64,000 nt of DNA from Youngiibacter multivorans (GCF_017873395.1 NZ_JAGGKC010000019.1:19075-83074); one strand, 5' to 3'. Positions 32,996-41,466 are shown, counted from the first letter of the stretch. Notes: generated by a model from the letters alone, not told the origin. Numbers and translations: made by a program.

Positions 32996-33553
32996 ATGGA
33001 AATGGAAGTCAAGATCCTTGATATCGACATTGAGGATGTAAGGAAAAGGATGAAGGATGCCGGGGCTGAGCTTGTAAAGGATGAGGACCAGGAAAACATG
33101 ATATTCGACTTTCCTGACGGAAGACTTTTGAAGGAAAGGGGCTATGCAAGGATACGGACCGTAAAGGATAGAAGAGACGGCAGCATTTTGCATACCATGA
33201 CTACCAAGAGGATGCTTTCACAGGAGAAATACAAGGTCATGGAGGAGCACGAGGCTGTAATCTCCTCAGGCGAGGAAGGTGAAGGCATCTTCAGAGCCTT
33301 GGGTCTCGAGCTTTCACATGTCATAAGGAAATCCAGGGAGAGCTTCAGGTACAAGGACACTTTGGTCGAGATAGACATCAACGAGAAGGAATTCTTTCCT
33401 GTCCCCTACCTTGAGGTAGAAAGCGCTTCAGAAGATGAGCTTGAAGAAACTGTGAGACTTCTTGGCTATACGATGGCAGATGCAACCTCCAGGACAATGT
33501 ACGAAATCATGAGGGATATGGGGCTTGTCAAGGGAGACGATTTCGGGTTTTAG
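32996..33553 (+). CDS. CYTH domain protein (class IV adenylate cyclase-like)
   Basis: A 185-residue protein of the CYTH superfamily, which includes class IV adenylate cyclases, thiamine triphosphatases and tripolyphosphatases. The defining E-x-E-x-K is present as EMEVK at residues 2-6, followed by charged tunnel residues such as GYARIRTVKDRRDG near 48 and LVEIDINEKEFFPVPYLEVE near 122. The domain binds a triphosphate in a beta-tunnel with divalent metal; which triphosphate is used cannot be told. GAGGGGTGG precedes the ATG. The leuS promoter begins directly after its stop. Confidence 0.85.
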   Translation: MEMEVKILDIDIEDVRKRMKDAGAELVKDEDQENMIFDFPDGRLLKERGYARIRTVKDRRDGSILHTMTTKRMLSQEKYKVMEEHEAVISSGEEGEGIFRALGLELSHVIRKSRESFRYKDTLVEIDINEKEFFPVPYLEVESASEDELEETVRLLGYTMADATSRTMYEIMRDMGLVKGDDFGF

Positions 33554-33554
33554 G

Positions 33555-33583
33555 TTGACGGTAGACTAAGCTTAGACTATAAT
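33555..33583 (+). promoter_or_regulatory. leuS T-box promoter
   Basis: TTGACG (33555-33560), 17-base spacer, TATAAT (33578-33583), placed directly upstream of the T-box leader. Confidence 0.85.
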
Positions 33584-33589
33584 TTTAAC

Positions 33590-33812
33590 GATAAGCTTTG
33601 AACGGGAGTATTAGCGAAATAACCCTTTAAAGAGAACCTCCGGATGGTGCGAGGAGGCAAAGGGAAAGCGTGAACTCGCCCGGGAGCACGGCCGAAGAAA
33701 ACGGCCGCGGGTCGGACCGTTATATCCTAATGAGAGGGGTAGTTTTACCCAACTAGAGTGGTACCGCGGACATGTTCCGTCTCTTGACTGAGACGGGACT
33801 TTTTTATTTTTA
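33590..33812 (+). ncRNA. T-box riboswitch, leucine-specific, upstream of leuS
   Basis: A full T-box leader. Stem I contains AGAGAACC and GGATGGTGCGAGG elements and the specifier context GAA-CTC, with CTC (Leu) at 33675-33677. The conserved T-box AGAGTGGTACCGCGG lies near 33755-33770, followed by a terminator with arms CCGTCTC and GAGACGG and a long T run (to about 33812). Uncharged tRNA-Leu should favour the antiterminator and allow leuS expression. The match of specifier and downstream gene supports the call. Confidence 0.95.
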
Positions 33813-33824
33813 GGAGGAATATCA

Positions 33825-36257
33825 ATGGCAAACTATGGAAAGGCTACTGACATCAAGTGGCAAAGGACCTGGGAAGAATCAGGAAAGTTCAAGTTCGACA
33901 TCAATGGAAAAGGTGAAAAGCTGTACGTGCTGGAGATGTTCTCCTATCCTTCAGGCAGCAATCTGCATGCAGGGCACTGGTTCAATTACGGACCTACCGA
34001 CTCATGGGCGAGAATGAAGAGGATGCAGGGCTACAATGTATTCCAGCCTATGGGCTTCGACGCATTCGGACTACCTGCTGAGAACTTCGCCATAAAGACA
34101 GGCATACACCCAATGGATTCCACCCTGAAGAACATCGAGACAATGGAGAAGCAACTGAGGTCCATGGGCGCCATGTTCAGCTGGGACAACGAGGTCATAA
34201 CTTGTCTTCCTGACTACTACAAGTGGAATCAGTTTCTGTTCCTCAAGCTCTATGAGAACGACCTTGCATACAGGAAGAACGCTCCTGTAAACTGGTGCCC
34301 GAGCTGCATGACGGTACTTGCCAACGAGCAGGTCCTTGACGGCGCATGCGAAAGGTGCGGAACACTTGTAACCAAGAAGGACCTGACACAGTGGTTCTTC
34401 AAGATTACCAAGTATGCGGATGAGCTCCTTGAAGACCTTGAAGGCCTGGATTGGCCGGAAAAGACCAAGGCAATGCAGAGGCACTGGATCGGAAGGTCGT
34501 ACGGTTCAACTGTCAAGTTCAAGGTATTGGATTCAGACCTTGATTTTTCAGTCTTCACCACCAGGGTCGATACACTGTTCGGAGCAACTTATGTGACACT
34601 TGCGCCGGAGAACGACCTGGTGCTGAAGATAACTACTCCTTCTCAGCTTGCTGAAGTGGAAGCTTACATTGAGAATGCAAGAAGCCAGTCAGACATAGAA
34701 AGGCAATCACTGACCAGGGAGAAGACAGGAGTATTCACAGGCTCCTATGCAATAAATCCGATAAACGGCAGGTCAATTCCTATATGGATTGGAGACTATG
34801 TCCTTAACACATACGGTACCGGTGCTGTAATGGCGGTTCCTGCTCATGATGAGAGGGATTATGACTTCGCCATCAAGTACAACCTGGAAATTGAGAGGGT
34901 AATACTTGGCGGAGATGGTCTTCCATTCTGTGAGGATGGGGAGATGACCAATTCAGGCAGCTTCAACGGACTCGCTGGAGATGAGGCAAGGGACAAGGTC
35001 ACTGATTACCTTGCATCGATTGGCATGGGAGAAAAGAAAGTAAACTACAGGCTTAGGGACTGGCTGGTCTCGAGGCAGAGATACTGGGGAACCCCGATTC
35101 CGATGGTTTACTGCGACAAGTGCGGAGTGGTTCCGGTTCCTGAGAAGGACCTGCCGGTAGAGCTTCCTTATGATGTTGAGTTCACACCGGATGGAAAGAG
35201 CCCGCTTGCAAAGAGCGAGAAGTTCATGAACACAACCTGCCCACACTGTGGCGGCCCCGCGCAGAGGGATCCTGACACACTCGATACCTTCGTCTGCTCA
35301 TCCTGGTATTACCTGAGATATGTCGACAACAAGAACGGTAATGAGATGTTCAACAAGGAAATGATCAACAAGATGCTCCCTGTCGACAAGTATGTCGGAG
35401 GTCCTGAGCATGCGGTAATGCATCTCCTATACGCCAGGTTCATAACAAAGGCGCTTAGGGACATGGGATATCTTGACTTCAACGAGCCCTTCCAGTCACT
35501 TACCCATCAGGGGCTCATACTTGGAACCGACGGGCAGAAGATGTCCAAGTCGAAGGGTAACACAATAACCCCTGACCACTACATCGAGCAGTATGGCTCT
35601 GATGTGTTCAGGCTTTACCTGATGTTCGGCTTTGCATATTCAGAAGGCGGAGCATGGTCAGACGACGGAATAAAGTCGATAGCACGATATGTGGACAGGA
35701 TAGAGAGGAACTTCCAGACAGCACTTGAACTGATGGGTTCGGCAACTAGGACTGAAATCGGCAAGAGAGAAAAGGAGCTTCAGTACTGGAGAGCGAATGC
35801 AATCAAGGGTGCAACCGAGGATGCTTCAAAGATGCAGTTCAATACCACGATTGCCAGGACCATGGAGCTTATGAACGCAATAGGCAAATATATCCAGGAC
35901 GGAGATGTCAACAAGGAAGTCCTTATGGATGTGCTGAAGGACTATGCGAGGATAATTGCCCCATTTGCCCCGCACTTCTCTGAAGAGCTCTGGCAGATGC
36001 TTGGAATGGACTTCACAATATTCGATGAAGCATGGCCTGTATGGGACGAAGCAGCTCTCATCAAGGATGAAGTCGAGATTGCGATACAGGTAAACGGAAA
36101 GATAAGAGGAAGGATCATGGTTCCTTCAGACGCAAATGATGACACTATCAAGGAAATGTCCCTGGCTGCTGACTTCACAAAGTCAGCTACAGAAGGAAAG
36201 ACCATCATGAAGGTCATCGTAGTCAAGGGAAGCCTTGTCAACATTGTTGTAAAATAG
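33825..36257 (+). CDS. leuS: Leucyl-tRNA synthetase
   Basis: An 810-residue class Ia synthetase that charges tRNA-Leu. The HIGH motif is PSGSNLHAGHW near residue 42, two zinc-binding-like Cys pairs occur at NWCPSCMTVLANEQV and CERCG near 157-178, the CP1 editing domain spans about 220-420, and the KMSKS motif is KMSKSKGN near 575. A bacterial anticodon-binding domain and a C-terminal segment IQVNGKIRGRIMVPSD follow. TAGGAGGAATATC precedes the ATG. It is controlled by the leucine T-box upstream. Confidence 0.98.
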   Translation: MANYGKATDIKWQRTWEESGKFKFDINGKGEKLYVLEMFSYPSGSNLHAGHWFNYGPTDSWARMKRMQGYNVFQPMGFDAFGLPAENFAIKTGIHPMDSTLKNIETMEKQLRSMGAMFSWDNEVITCLPDYYKWNQFLFLKLYENDLAYRKNAPVNWCPSCMTVLANEQVLDGACERCGTLVTKKDLTQWFFKITKYADELLEDLEGLDWPEKTKAMQRHWIGRSYGSTVKFKVLDSDLDFSVFTTRVDTLFGATYVTLAPENDLVLKITTPSQLAEVEAYIENARSQSDIERQSLTREKTGVFTGSYAINPINGRSIPIWIGDYVLNTYGTGAVMAVPAHDERDYDFAIKYNLEIERVILGGDGLPFCEDGEMTNSGSFNGLAGDEARDKVTDYLASIGMGEKKVNYRLRDWLVSRQRYWGTPIPMVYCDKCGVVPVPEKDLPVELPYDVEFTPDGKSPLAKSEKFMNTTCPHCGGPAQRDPDTLDTFVCSSWYYLRYVDNKNGNEMFNKEMINKMLPVDKYVGGPEHAVMHLLYARFITKALRDMGYLDFNEPFQSLTHQGLILGTDGQKMSKSKGNTITPDHYIEQYGSDVFRLYLMFGFAYSEGGAWSDDGIKSIARYVDRIERNFQTALELMGSATRTEIGKREKELQYWRANAIKGATEDASKMQFNTTIARTMELMNAIGKYIQDGDVNKEVLMDVLKDYARIIAPFAPHFSEELWQMLGMDFTIFDEAWPVWDEAALIKDEVEIAIQVNGKIRGRIMVPSDANDDTIKEMSLAADFTKSATEGKTIMKVIVVKGSLVNIVVK

Positions 36258-36270
36258 AAGGTTTTTTAAA

Positions 36271-36316
36271 TGAAGAAGCGCCTTGCGGATTTTCGCAAGG
36301 CGCTTCTTCATTTATT
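36271..36316. terminator. Terminator between leuS and the YgbA-like gene
   Basis: A perfect stem of about 17 bases (36271-36287 with 36294-36310), serving convergent genes on both strands; T-rich flanks occur on both sides. Confidence 0.88.
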
Positions 36317-36624
36317 CAGTATCTCAGCATGTCAACAGCATGGCCAAGGAGCATTACTGGATGTCTGTATATCATCATGGGTCCCACAGTCCGCATGACA
36401 AGCCTTATCCTCTGCCTGTACTCGTCCTTGTAGCAATGCACTGTACATTTTCCGCATATCTTCTTCTTCTCTCCGAACCTGCAGCTTTCAAGCCGCCTGA
36501 CAGCGTAACGGAGAAGCTCAGAGCATTCGTCACAAAGAGCTTCATCTCCATGGTCTTCTTTTCTGCAGTACATATGGACCATAGTCTCCAGAGTCTTAAG
36601 TTCCCTTTTGATCCTGTCTCCCAT
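36316..36624 (-). CDS. Nitrous oxide-stimulated promoter (YgbA_NO) family protein
   Basis: A 102-residue protein that matches the YgbA_NO family: RELKTLETMVHMYCRKEDHG, a LCDECSELLRYAVRRLESC segment, then FGEKKKICGKCTVHCYKDEYRQRIRLVMR and MMIYRHPVMLLGH (the longest of these is split here). The conserved Cys and His residues suggest a metal or redox centre. In enterobacteria the ygbA gene responds to nitric oxide; a similar stress role here is inference. ATG 36624 has AGGAG ten bases upstream; an open frame continues further upstream without support. It may be cotranscribed after nrdG, but a terminator lies between. Confidence 0.85.
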   Translation of the reverse strand: MGDRIKRELKTLETMVHMYCRKEDHGDEALCDECSELLRYAVRRLESCRFGEKKKICGKCTVHCYKDEYRQRIRLVMRTVGPMMIYRHPVMLLGHAVDMLRY

Positions 36625-36736
36625 AAAATTCACGCTCCTGCATCTATTTATTCTGCAACATGAAGTGTCTGATTCAAGGATACATTCATTTCTGCTTCTT
36701 TTCCAGAAGAAACCATCATAAGAGCCCTTACAAGAA

Positions 36737-36771
36737 GAAAATGGCAGAGAATCTGATTCTCCGCCATTTTT
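36737..36771 (-). terminator. Terminator after nrdG
   Basis: A long, nearly perfect stem (36738-36753 with 36754-36770) at the nrdG stop codon, with A-rich and T-rich flanks on each side. Confidence 0.8.
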
Positions 36772-36772
36772 G

Positions 36773-37282
36773 TCATACGGCCTTTCCGGCCAATTCATCA
36801 CTGCCTGCATTCATGATATCCATCCTGCTCAGATTAAGTACCCTCTGGTTTGATGACCCAACAAAAGGTATCGCCAGGGTCCGCCTTGAGAGAATGAACC
36901 TTCCGTCAACCAGGGTGTCAACAAGGAACAGAAGCTTCTTCTGCTCCTCAGTCCCCTTTTCCAGCAGCTCCTCGATGGTGAATCCTGTGTAGCACCAGAC
37001 TCCAAGCCCTTTTCCCTTTAGCCTCAGAGCTATGTCGATGAACGGCTCAGGCTGAGCAAATGGATCTCCTCCGGAAAAGGTTACACCGGACAGCAATGGA
37101 TTTTCCAGGATTTCATCCACAATGCGGGAAGTTTCGTCCACAGTTCCACCGTTAAAGCTGTGGGTTTCAGGATTGTGGCATCCCGGGCAATTGTGAGTAC
37201 ACCCCTGTGAGAATATTACATATCTAAGTCCAGGTCCGTCCACTATGCTTTCGGGCTCAATTCCTGCTATCTTTATTTCCAT
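36773..37282 (-). CDS. nrdG: Anaerobic ribonucleotide reductase activating protein
   Basis: A 169-residue radical SAM protein that makes the glycyl radical on NrdD. The cluster motif C-x3-C-x2-C is in FSQGCTHNCPGCHNPETH near residues 28-45, and the SAM-binding GGDP motif is FSGGDPFAQPE near 69. It starts one base after the nrdD stop region and is coupled to it. The pair is the oxygen-free route to deoxynucleotides, consistent with an anaerobe. Confidence 0.96.
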   Translation of the reverse strand: MEIKIAGIEPESIVDGPGLRYVIFSQGCTHNCPGCHNPETHSFNGGTVDETSRIVDEILENPLLSGVTFSGGDPFAQPEPFIDIALRLKGKGLGVWCYTGFTIEELLEKGTEEQKKLLFLVDTLVDGRFILSRRTLAIPFVGSSNQRVLNLSRMDIMNAGSDELAGKAV

Positions 37283-37283
37283 G

Positions 37284-39617
37284 CTATGAGTGCCTCACTC
37301 TGTCGCGTACCTCTGCCTGCTTCGCATCATTGAACCTGTCAAGTGTCCCTACAAGGTAGCCGGTTATCCTTCTTATCCTCTCGAAGGGAACTTCACACTC
37401 CTGCCTTCCGCAGCTTGGGCAGGTGTCCTCGATGACACCTGAAAATCCGCATATGGGGTCTCTGTCCAGAGGATGGTTAATGCTTCCGTATCCAACTCCT
37501 GCTTCCTTCATGGCCTTGATCAGCTTTTCAAACGCTTCAAGGTTGGATGAAGGATTTCCGTTCAGCTCTATGTAGGTTATGTGACCGGCATTGGTAAGCT
37601 CATGGTATGGGGCCTCCAGCCTTATCTTGCTGTATGCGCTTGTCTTGTAGCCTACAGGTACATGGAATGAGTTGGTGTAGTATTCCTTGTCAGTTACGCC
37701 TGCAAGCTCTCCGAACTCCTTCCTGTCGATTCTGGTGAATCTTCCAGAGAGTCCTTCAGCCGGAGTAGCTATAAGGGTGTAATTCAACTTCTCCTTCTGG
37801 CTTCTTTCATCAAGGTACTTCCTTATTCTGCCGATTATCTCGAGTCCGAGCTTCTTTGACTCCTCATCTTCTGCATGGTGCTTTCCGGTCAATGCTGTCA
37901 GGCATTCTGCAAGTCCTATGAAGCCGATGCTTAAGGTTCCGTTCTTTATCGCTTCCCTTAGCTCATCGTTCCAGTCAAGTCCCCTGGCATTTTTCCAGAC
38001 ACCCTGACCCATGAGGAACGGAAAATTCTTAACTCTCTTCATGGCCTGTACCTCGAACCTCTCGAGAAGCTGAGCACATACAAGCTCAAGTCTTTCATCG
38101 AGCTCCTTGTAGAAGCCTTCAAGGTCCATCTCTGACCTTTCCTTTAGCGCAATGCCATGCTTTATTCCGATCCTTGGCAGGTTGATGGTTGTGAATGAGA
38201 GGTTTCCTCTTCCCAGGACCTGCTCCTCACCGTTGACGTTTCCGATTACCCTTGTTCTGCAGCCCATATATGCCGCTTCAGTCTCAGGCCTTCCTTCAAC
38301 GTAATACTTCAGGTTATATGGAGCATCAAGGAAGCTGAAATTAGGGAATAGCCTCTTTGACGATACCCTCATGGCAAGGTGGAACAGGTCATAGTTCCTG
38401 TCGCCTTCATTGAGGTTTATACCTTCCTTGACCTTGAATATCAGTATTGGGAATATTGGTGTCTCTCCGTTTCCAAGTCCTGCTTCCTGGGCCAGGAGAA
38501 GGTTCTTTGTGACCATCCTTCCCTCTTCTGATGTGTCAGTCCCGAAGTTTACGCTTGAAAATGGAACCTGGGCCCCTGCCCTTGAGTGCATGGTGTTCAG
38601 GTTGTGTATGAAGGCCTCCATAGACTGGAAGGTCTTCCTGTCGGTTTCTGTGAGAGCTTCCTCGAATGCGAAGCCTACAGCACCTTTTGCACCTTCATCA
38701 GATAATCCGAACCTTCCGGATATAGCCTTCATCAGTGAAGCTTTCTCTGTATCTCCGTCCTTCATCCTTCCTGAACTACTAGCATCGATCAGCTCCAGGA
38801 GCTCATCTTTTTCAGCTTTTATGCCCATTACGGACAATGCCTTTCTAAGGTTGTCTGCATACAGCTTCCTGAAGGTCTTCGCAACACCCTTTGCAAGATT
38901 ATAGTCGAAGGTTGGAATTGACTGACCTCCGTGCTGGTCGTTCTGGTTTGACTGGATTGCTATTGCGGCAAGGGCTGCATAGCTGGTTATGTCCTGGGGC
39001 TCCCTTAGGAATCCGTGGCCTGTGGAGAAGCCTCCCTTGAACAGCTCATCAAGGTCTATCTGGCAGCATGTCAGTGTACCCATGTTCAGGAAGTCCATGT
39101 CATGTATGTGTATCTCGCCCTTGTCATGCGCTGACGCATGGGCTGAGGAAATGACGAAATCCCTGCAGAATTCCTTTGATACTATGCTTCCATACTGCAG
39201 CATGGTTCCCATAGCTGTATTTCCGTTGATGTTGGCATTCTCCCTCTTCAGGTCTGATTCCTTTGCATCAAGGAATGTGACATCCTCTATGCTCTTCATG
39301 AGCCTTGTCTTTGAATTCCTTATCCTGCTTCTTTCAGCCCTGTAAAGTATGTATGCTTCGGAGGTCCTTGCATGTCCGCCTTCAATCAGCACCTTTACTA
39401 CGGAATCCTGAATGTCCTCAACCGTAGGGGTGCTCCCGTGAAACTTCTTGTGGACTAGCTTCTCAACGTCCCCTGTTATCTTTTCAGCCATCCCGTAATC
39501 GGGAGTCTCGTTTAGCCTGTCCGCCACGTCCTTGGCAGCGAGGAATATTGCGCGCGTTATCTTTTCGGAATTGTATGGTATTATTCTGCCGTCCCTTTTC
39601 CTGACCTCCGTGATCAT
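37284..39617 (-). CDS. nrdD: Anaerobic ribonucleoside-triphosphate reductase
   Basis: A 777-residue class III reductase that turns ribonucleoside triphosphates into deoxy forms. An N-terminal ATP-cone (VRKRDGRIIPYNSEKITRAI) gives allosteric control; the catalytic barrel fills the middle. The C-terminus has a zinc site with CGFSGVIEDTCPSCGRQEC and the glycyl-radical loop RRITGYLVGTLDRF near 752. Start ATG follows AAGGGGCTGAC. Two NrdR boxes lie upstream, so the NrdR repressor should control the operon. Confidence 0.97.
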   Translation of the reverse strand: MITEVRKRDGRIIPYNSEKITRAIFLAAKDVADRLNETPDYGMAEKITGDVEKLVHKKFHGSTPTVEDIQDSVVKVLIEGGHARTSEAYILYRAERSRIRNSKTRLMKSIEDVTFLDAKESDLKRENANINGNTAMGTMLQYGSIVSKEFCRDFVISSAHASAHDKGEIHIHDMDFLNMGTLTCCQIDLDELFKGGFSTGHGFLREPQDITSYAALAAIAIQSNQNDQHGGQSIPTFDYNLAKGVAKTFRKLYADNLRKALSVMGIKAEKDELLELIDASSSGRMKDGDTEKASLMKAISGRFGLSDEGAKGAVGFAFEEALTETDRKTFQSMEAFIHNLNTMHSRAGAQVPFSSVNFGTDTSEEGRMVTKNLLLAQEAGLGNGETPIFPILIFKVKEGINLNEGDRNYDLFHLAMRVSSKRLFPNFSFLDAPYNLKYYVEGRPETEAAYMGCRTRVIGNVNGEEQVLGRGNLSFTTINLPRIGIKHGIALKERSEMDLEGFYKELDERLELVCAQLLERFEVQAMKRVKNFPFLMGQGVWKNARGLDWNDELREAIKNGTLSIGFIGLAECLTALTGKHHAEDEESKKLGLEIIGRIRKYLDERSQKEKLNYTLIATPAEGLSGRFTRIDRKEFGELAGVTDKEYYTNSFHVPVGYKTSAYSKIRLEAPYHELTNAGHITYIELNGNPSSNLEAFEKLIKAMKEAGVGYGSINHPLDRDPICGFSGVIEDTCPSCGRQECEVPFERIRRITGYLVGTLDRFNDAKQAEVRDRVRHS

Positions 39618-39629
39618 ATGTCAGCCCCT

Positions 39630-39676
39630 TTACTACATCTTGTGTCATCTATTTTCATTCTATCTATATATTGTGG
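39630..39676 (-). promoter_or_regulatory. Tandem NrdR boxes upstream of nrdD
   Basis: Two 16-base sites on the minus strand, ACACAAGATGTAGTAA (39645-39630) and CCACAATATATAGATA (39676-39661). Each matches about 12 of 16 positions of the known NrdR box, and their starts are 31 bases apart, the usual three-turn spacing. Confidence 0.82.
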
Positions 39677-39747
39677 TCTCTACAATGATACAGCACAAAA
39701 AAAAGTAGGTCAATATTCGTAATTTCCTATAGATGCGAAATAATCCT

Positions 39748-39785
39748 GAAAAAACGAAAGAACGGGCTTTTCCTAGTCCGTTCTC
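39748..39785 (-). terminator. Terminator after the unknown protein gene
   Basis: Stem built from AGAACGG and CCGTTCT arms (about 39760-39785) followed on the minus strand by TTCGTTTTTT. Confidence 0.85.
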
Positions 39786-39809
39786 AATATTCCTTGCCTT
39801 GACAGCAGC

Positions 39810-40259
39810 CTATATTCCTTCACCGTATATGCTTCCGGATTCGTTCTTCAGATAGTCCAGAACCCTAAGCTCCAGGTAGCACACTTCACCCATTGACTCG
39901 AACATGACATCCTTAAGCTCGTTCCTTATATATGTAACAAGCGGTCTTACCTCAGCCGTATCGAGTATCCTGAGTACCCCGATGTCATTTCGCCTCAGGA
40001 AAAGGCAGAATCTCTTCAATATGTACCTTGTGAGGTCCAGTGAAATATCGACTGTCCACTCATATATGACCATCCTCTTCTCGTTGAGCTTTACCCTGAT
40101 TGACCCTTCCCCTGTGATGAAGGAAACGAATAGATTCCCGTCCTCATGCACTTCAATCAGCGATTTCCCTACTTCCTTGCGCAGATTGAGGTTAATGGGC
40201 GAAAATATTACCCTTATCAGCTCTTCCTTGGCTCCGAAATGCACACCCTTATTATCCAT
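39810..40259 (-). CDS. Conserved hypothetical protein
   Basis: A 149-residue soluble protein that I do not recognise. It shows alternating beta-like stretches at the start (ELIRVIFSPINLNLRK, NLFVSFITGEGSIRVKL, MVIYEWTVDIS) and amphipathic helices later (LTRYILKRFCLFLRR, TYIRNELKDVMFES). The C-terminal SMGEVCYLELRVLDYLKN has no known motif. ATG 40259 was chosen because GAGGAAAAT sits directly upstream; 11 more codons upstream are open. A Fur-box-like site lies about 40 bases before the start, so iron control is possible. It is a single-gene transcript. Confidence 0.7.
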   Translation of the reverse strand: MDNKGVHFGAKEELIRVIFSPINLNLRKEVGKSLIEVHEDGNLFVSFITGEGSIRVKLNEKRMVIYEWTVDISLDLTRYILKRFCLFLRRNDIGVLRILDTAEVRPLVTYIRNELKDVMFESMGEVCYLELRVLDYLKNESGSIYGEGI

Positions 40260-40299
40260 ATTTTCCTCACTGTGTTCACAAAATGTTTTCAAATTTTAA

Positions 40300-40316
40300 T
40301 TGATAATCACTTTCAA
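40300..40316. promoter_or_regulatory. Fur-box-like palindrome
   Basis: TTGATAATCACTTTCAA, differing at two of 17 positions from a perfect palindromic Fur-type site (TTGATAATCATTATCAA as ideal). It lies between the unknown gene on the minus strand and a TATAAT on the plus strand (40337-40342), so it could act on either side. Inference from similarity only. Confidence 0.5.
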
Positions 40317-40342
40317 TTGTATCCAATCCATGCTATTATAAT

Positions 40343-40463
40343 TACAGACACACTACACATGCAAATGCTTTGAACCCTAAGAAGTATTTCATATTTCCCC
40401 CTTTTATGCGATTGTGTTTACCAGTGGAGGCCGATTTTCCCCGAATCGGCCTTCATCTTTTTT
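40343..40463 (+). ncRNA. Candidate short terminated transcript
   Basis: A plus-strand TATAAT (40337-40342) with a weak -35 region (TTTCAA, 40311-40316, spacing longer than usual) precedes about 120 bases that end in a strong terminator. No frame longer than a few codons is present. It could be a small RNA or leader. The remaining part of the gap up to the HesB promoter (40464-40578) shows nothing. Confidence 0.35.
40427..40463 (+). terminator. Strong rho-independent terminator without a gene
   Basis: Perfect nine-base stem 40428-40436 with 40444-40452 and a CCC-rich loop, followed by six T. No gene lies upstream on the plus strand. Confidence 0.85.
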
Positions 40464-40578
40464 GGGGGTTTCTCAAGTACATTCTACCACATCATAAAGA
40501 TAGCTTACATGGAAAAATAGCCGGAATCCCCTCATCAAAATTTAGACCAGCAAAGTTTTCTCTTAAGGAAAAAATAAT

Positions 40579-40607
40579 TTGAAAGCACAGCGAAGCTGTT
40601 ATATAAT
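40579..40607 (+). promoter_or_regulatory. Promoter of the HesB-like genes
   Basis: TTGAAA (40579-40584), 17-base spacer, TATAAT (40602-40607), 55 bases before the first HesB-like gene. Confidence 0.8.
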
Positions 40608-40662
40608 ATATCCAGAATGTTGATTAAATTACTAGGATTTAAAAAAAGGAGTTGTCATATAG

Positions 40663-41013
40663 ATGGAAACGGTAAAAACCGGCATCATCGAGATGAGCGA
40701 GGAGTCATATAGCGAATTCTTCGATCTGCTCGAGATCAATGAGATAGAGCCAAAAGTCGTCAGGATCGCCCTTGCAGGATACGGATGCAGCGGACCGAGC
40801 TTCGGACTTATGATGGATGAACAAGGTGCAGGTGACGTGGTGCAGGTTTACAAAGACATCACCTTCATTGTTGCAAAAGAGCTCTATGAAGAGTATGATG
40901 GCTTTAAAGTGCTTTCAGACGACGAGAATTACGGCGGCGGGATGTCACTGAGACCAAGAAATACAGACACAGCATCAGGTTGCTCAACATGTGCATCCGG
41001 ATGTGCAGTTTAG
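40663..41013 (+). CDS. HesB-like / IscA-type protein
   Basis: A 116-residue protein with a HesB/IscA-like beta core: VVRIALAGYGCSGPSFGLMM near 35-54, FIVAKELYEEYDGFKVL near 70, and a Cys-rich tail CSTCASGC. IscA-type proteins carry iron-sulphur clusters or iron, but this clostridial branch is distinct and some relatives carry selenocysteine at the conserved position; here it is Cys. It is the first of two tandem paralogues separated by 11 bases. AAAAGGAGTTGTC precedes the ATG. Confidence 0.88.
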   Translation: METVKTGIIEMSEESYSEFFDLLEINEIEPKVVRIALAGYGCSGPSFGLMMDEQGAGDVVQVYKDITFIVAKELYEEYDGFKVLSDDENYGGGMSLRPRNTDTASGCSTCASGCAV

Positions 41014-41024
41014 GAGGAAAATCA

Positions 41025-41369
41025 ATGGAAACAACAAAAAAGGAAGTACTCACACTCAGTGAAGGCGCATACACCGAATTCAAATCATTCCTTGCGTCAA
41101 ACAACGTTACCGACAACAACATCAGGATAAGCCTCGCAGGCTACGCATGCAGCGGACCAAGGTTCGGACTCATGGTGGATGCACCCGGAGCTGAAGACCT
41201 GGTTGCAACAGTTAATGACATCAACTTCATAGTTGAGAAGAACCTTTACGAGGAATTCGAAGGATTCCAGATACTGTCAAGCGAAGAGAACTTCGGACAG
41301 GGCATGGTCCTAAGACCTAACAAGGTAGATGACAGCGCAGGCGGATGTTCATCCTGCTCAGGCTGCTAA
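41025..41369 (+). CDS. HesB-like / IscA-type protein, second copy
   Basis: A 114-residue paralogue of the preceding gene, with the same core (IRISLAGYACSGPRFGLMVD near 34-53, INFIVEKNLYEEFEGFQIL, ENFGQGMVLRP) and a tail CSSCSGC. Overall identity is roughly half, so the two arose by tandem duplication and then diverged. AGGAGGAAAATCA precedes ATG 41025; a longer frame overlapping the first gene is unlikely. Both tails can hold two pairs of Cys, perhaps for a metal or cluster. Role inferred. Confidence 0.88.
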   Translation: METTKKEVLTLSEGAYTEFKSFLASNNVTDNNIRISLAGYACSGPRFGLMVDAPGAEDLVATVNDINFIVEKNLYEEFEGFQILSSEENFGQGMVLRPNKVDDSAGGCSSCSGC

Positions 41370-41381
41370 TAAGAAAAACTC

Positions 41382-41416
41382 ATGCTCCATTCACAGATGT
41401 GAATGGAGCATTTTTC
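41382..41416. terminator. Terminator after the HesB-like genes
   Basis: Perfect 13-base stem 41382-41394 with 41399-41411, followed by TTTTTCATTT; the A run on the other side may also serve the convergent DUF2812 gene. Confidence 0.9.
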
Positions 41417-41466
41417 ATTTCATCCTTCAGCTTTCCAAAAAATCCCTTCAATTCTTCCTGATTATC

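Noticed and set aside
38410..38904. 164-codon open frame opposite nrdD
   Set aside because: It overlaps a conserved, motif-rich gene on the other strand and shows no family resemblance or ribosome site.
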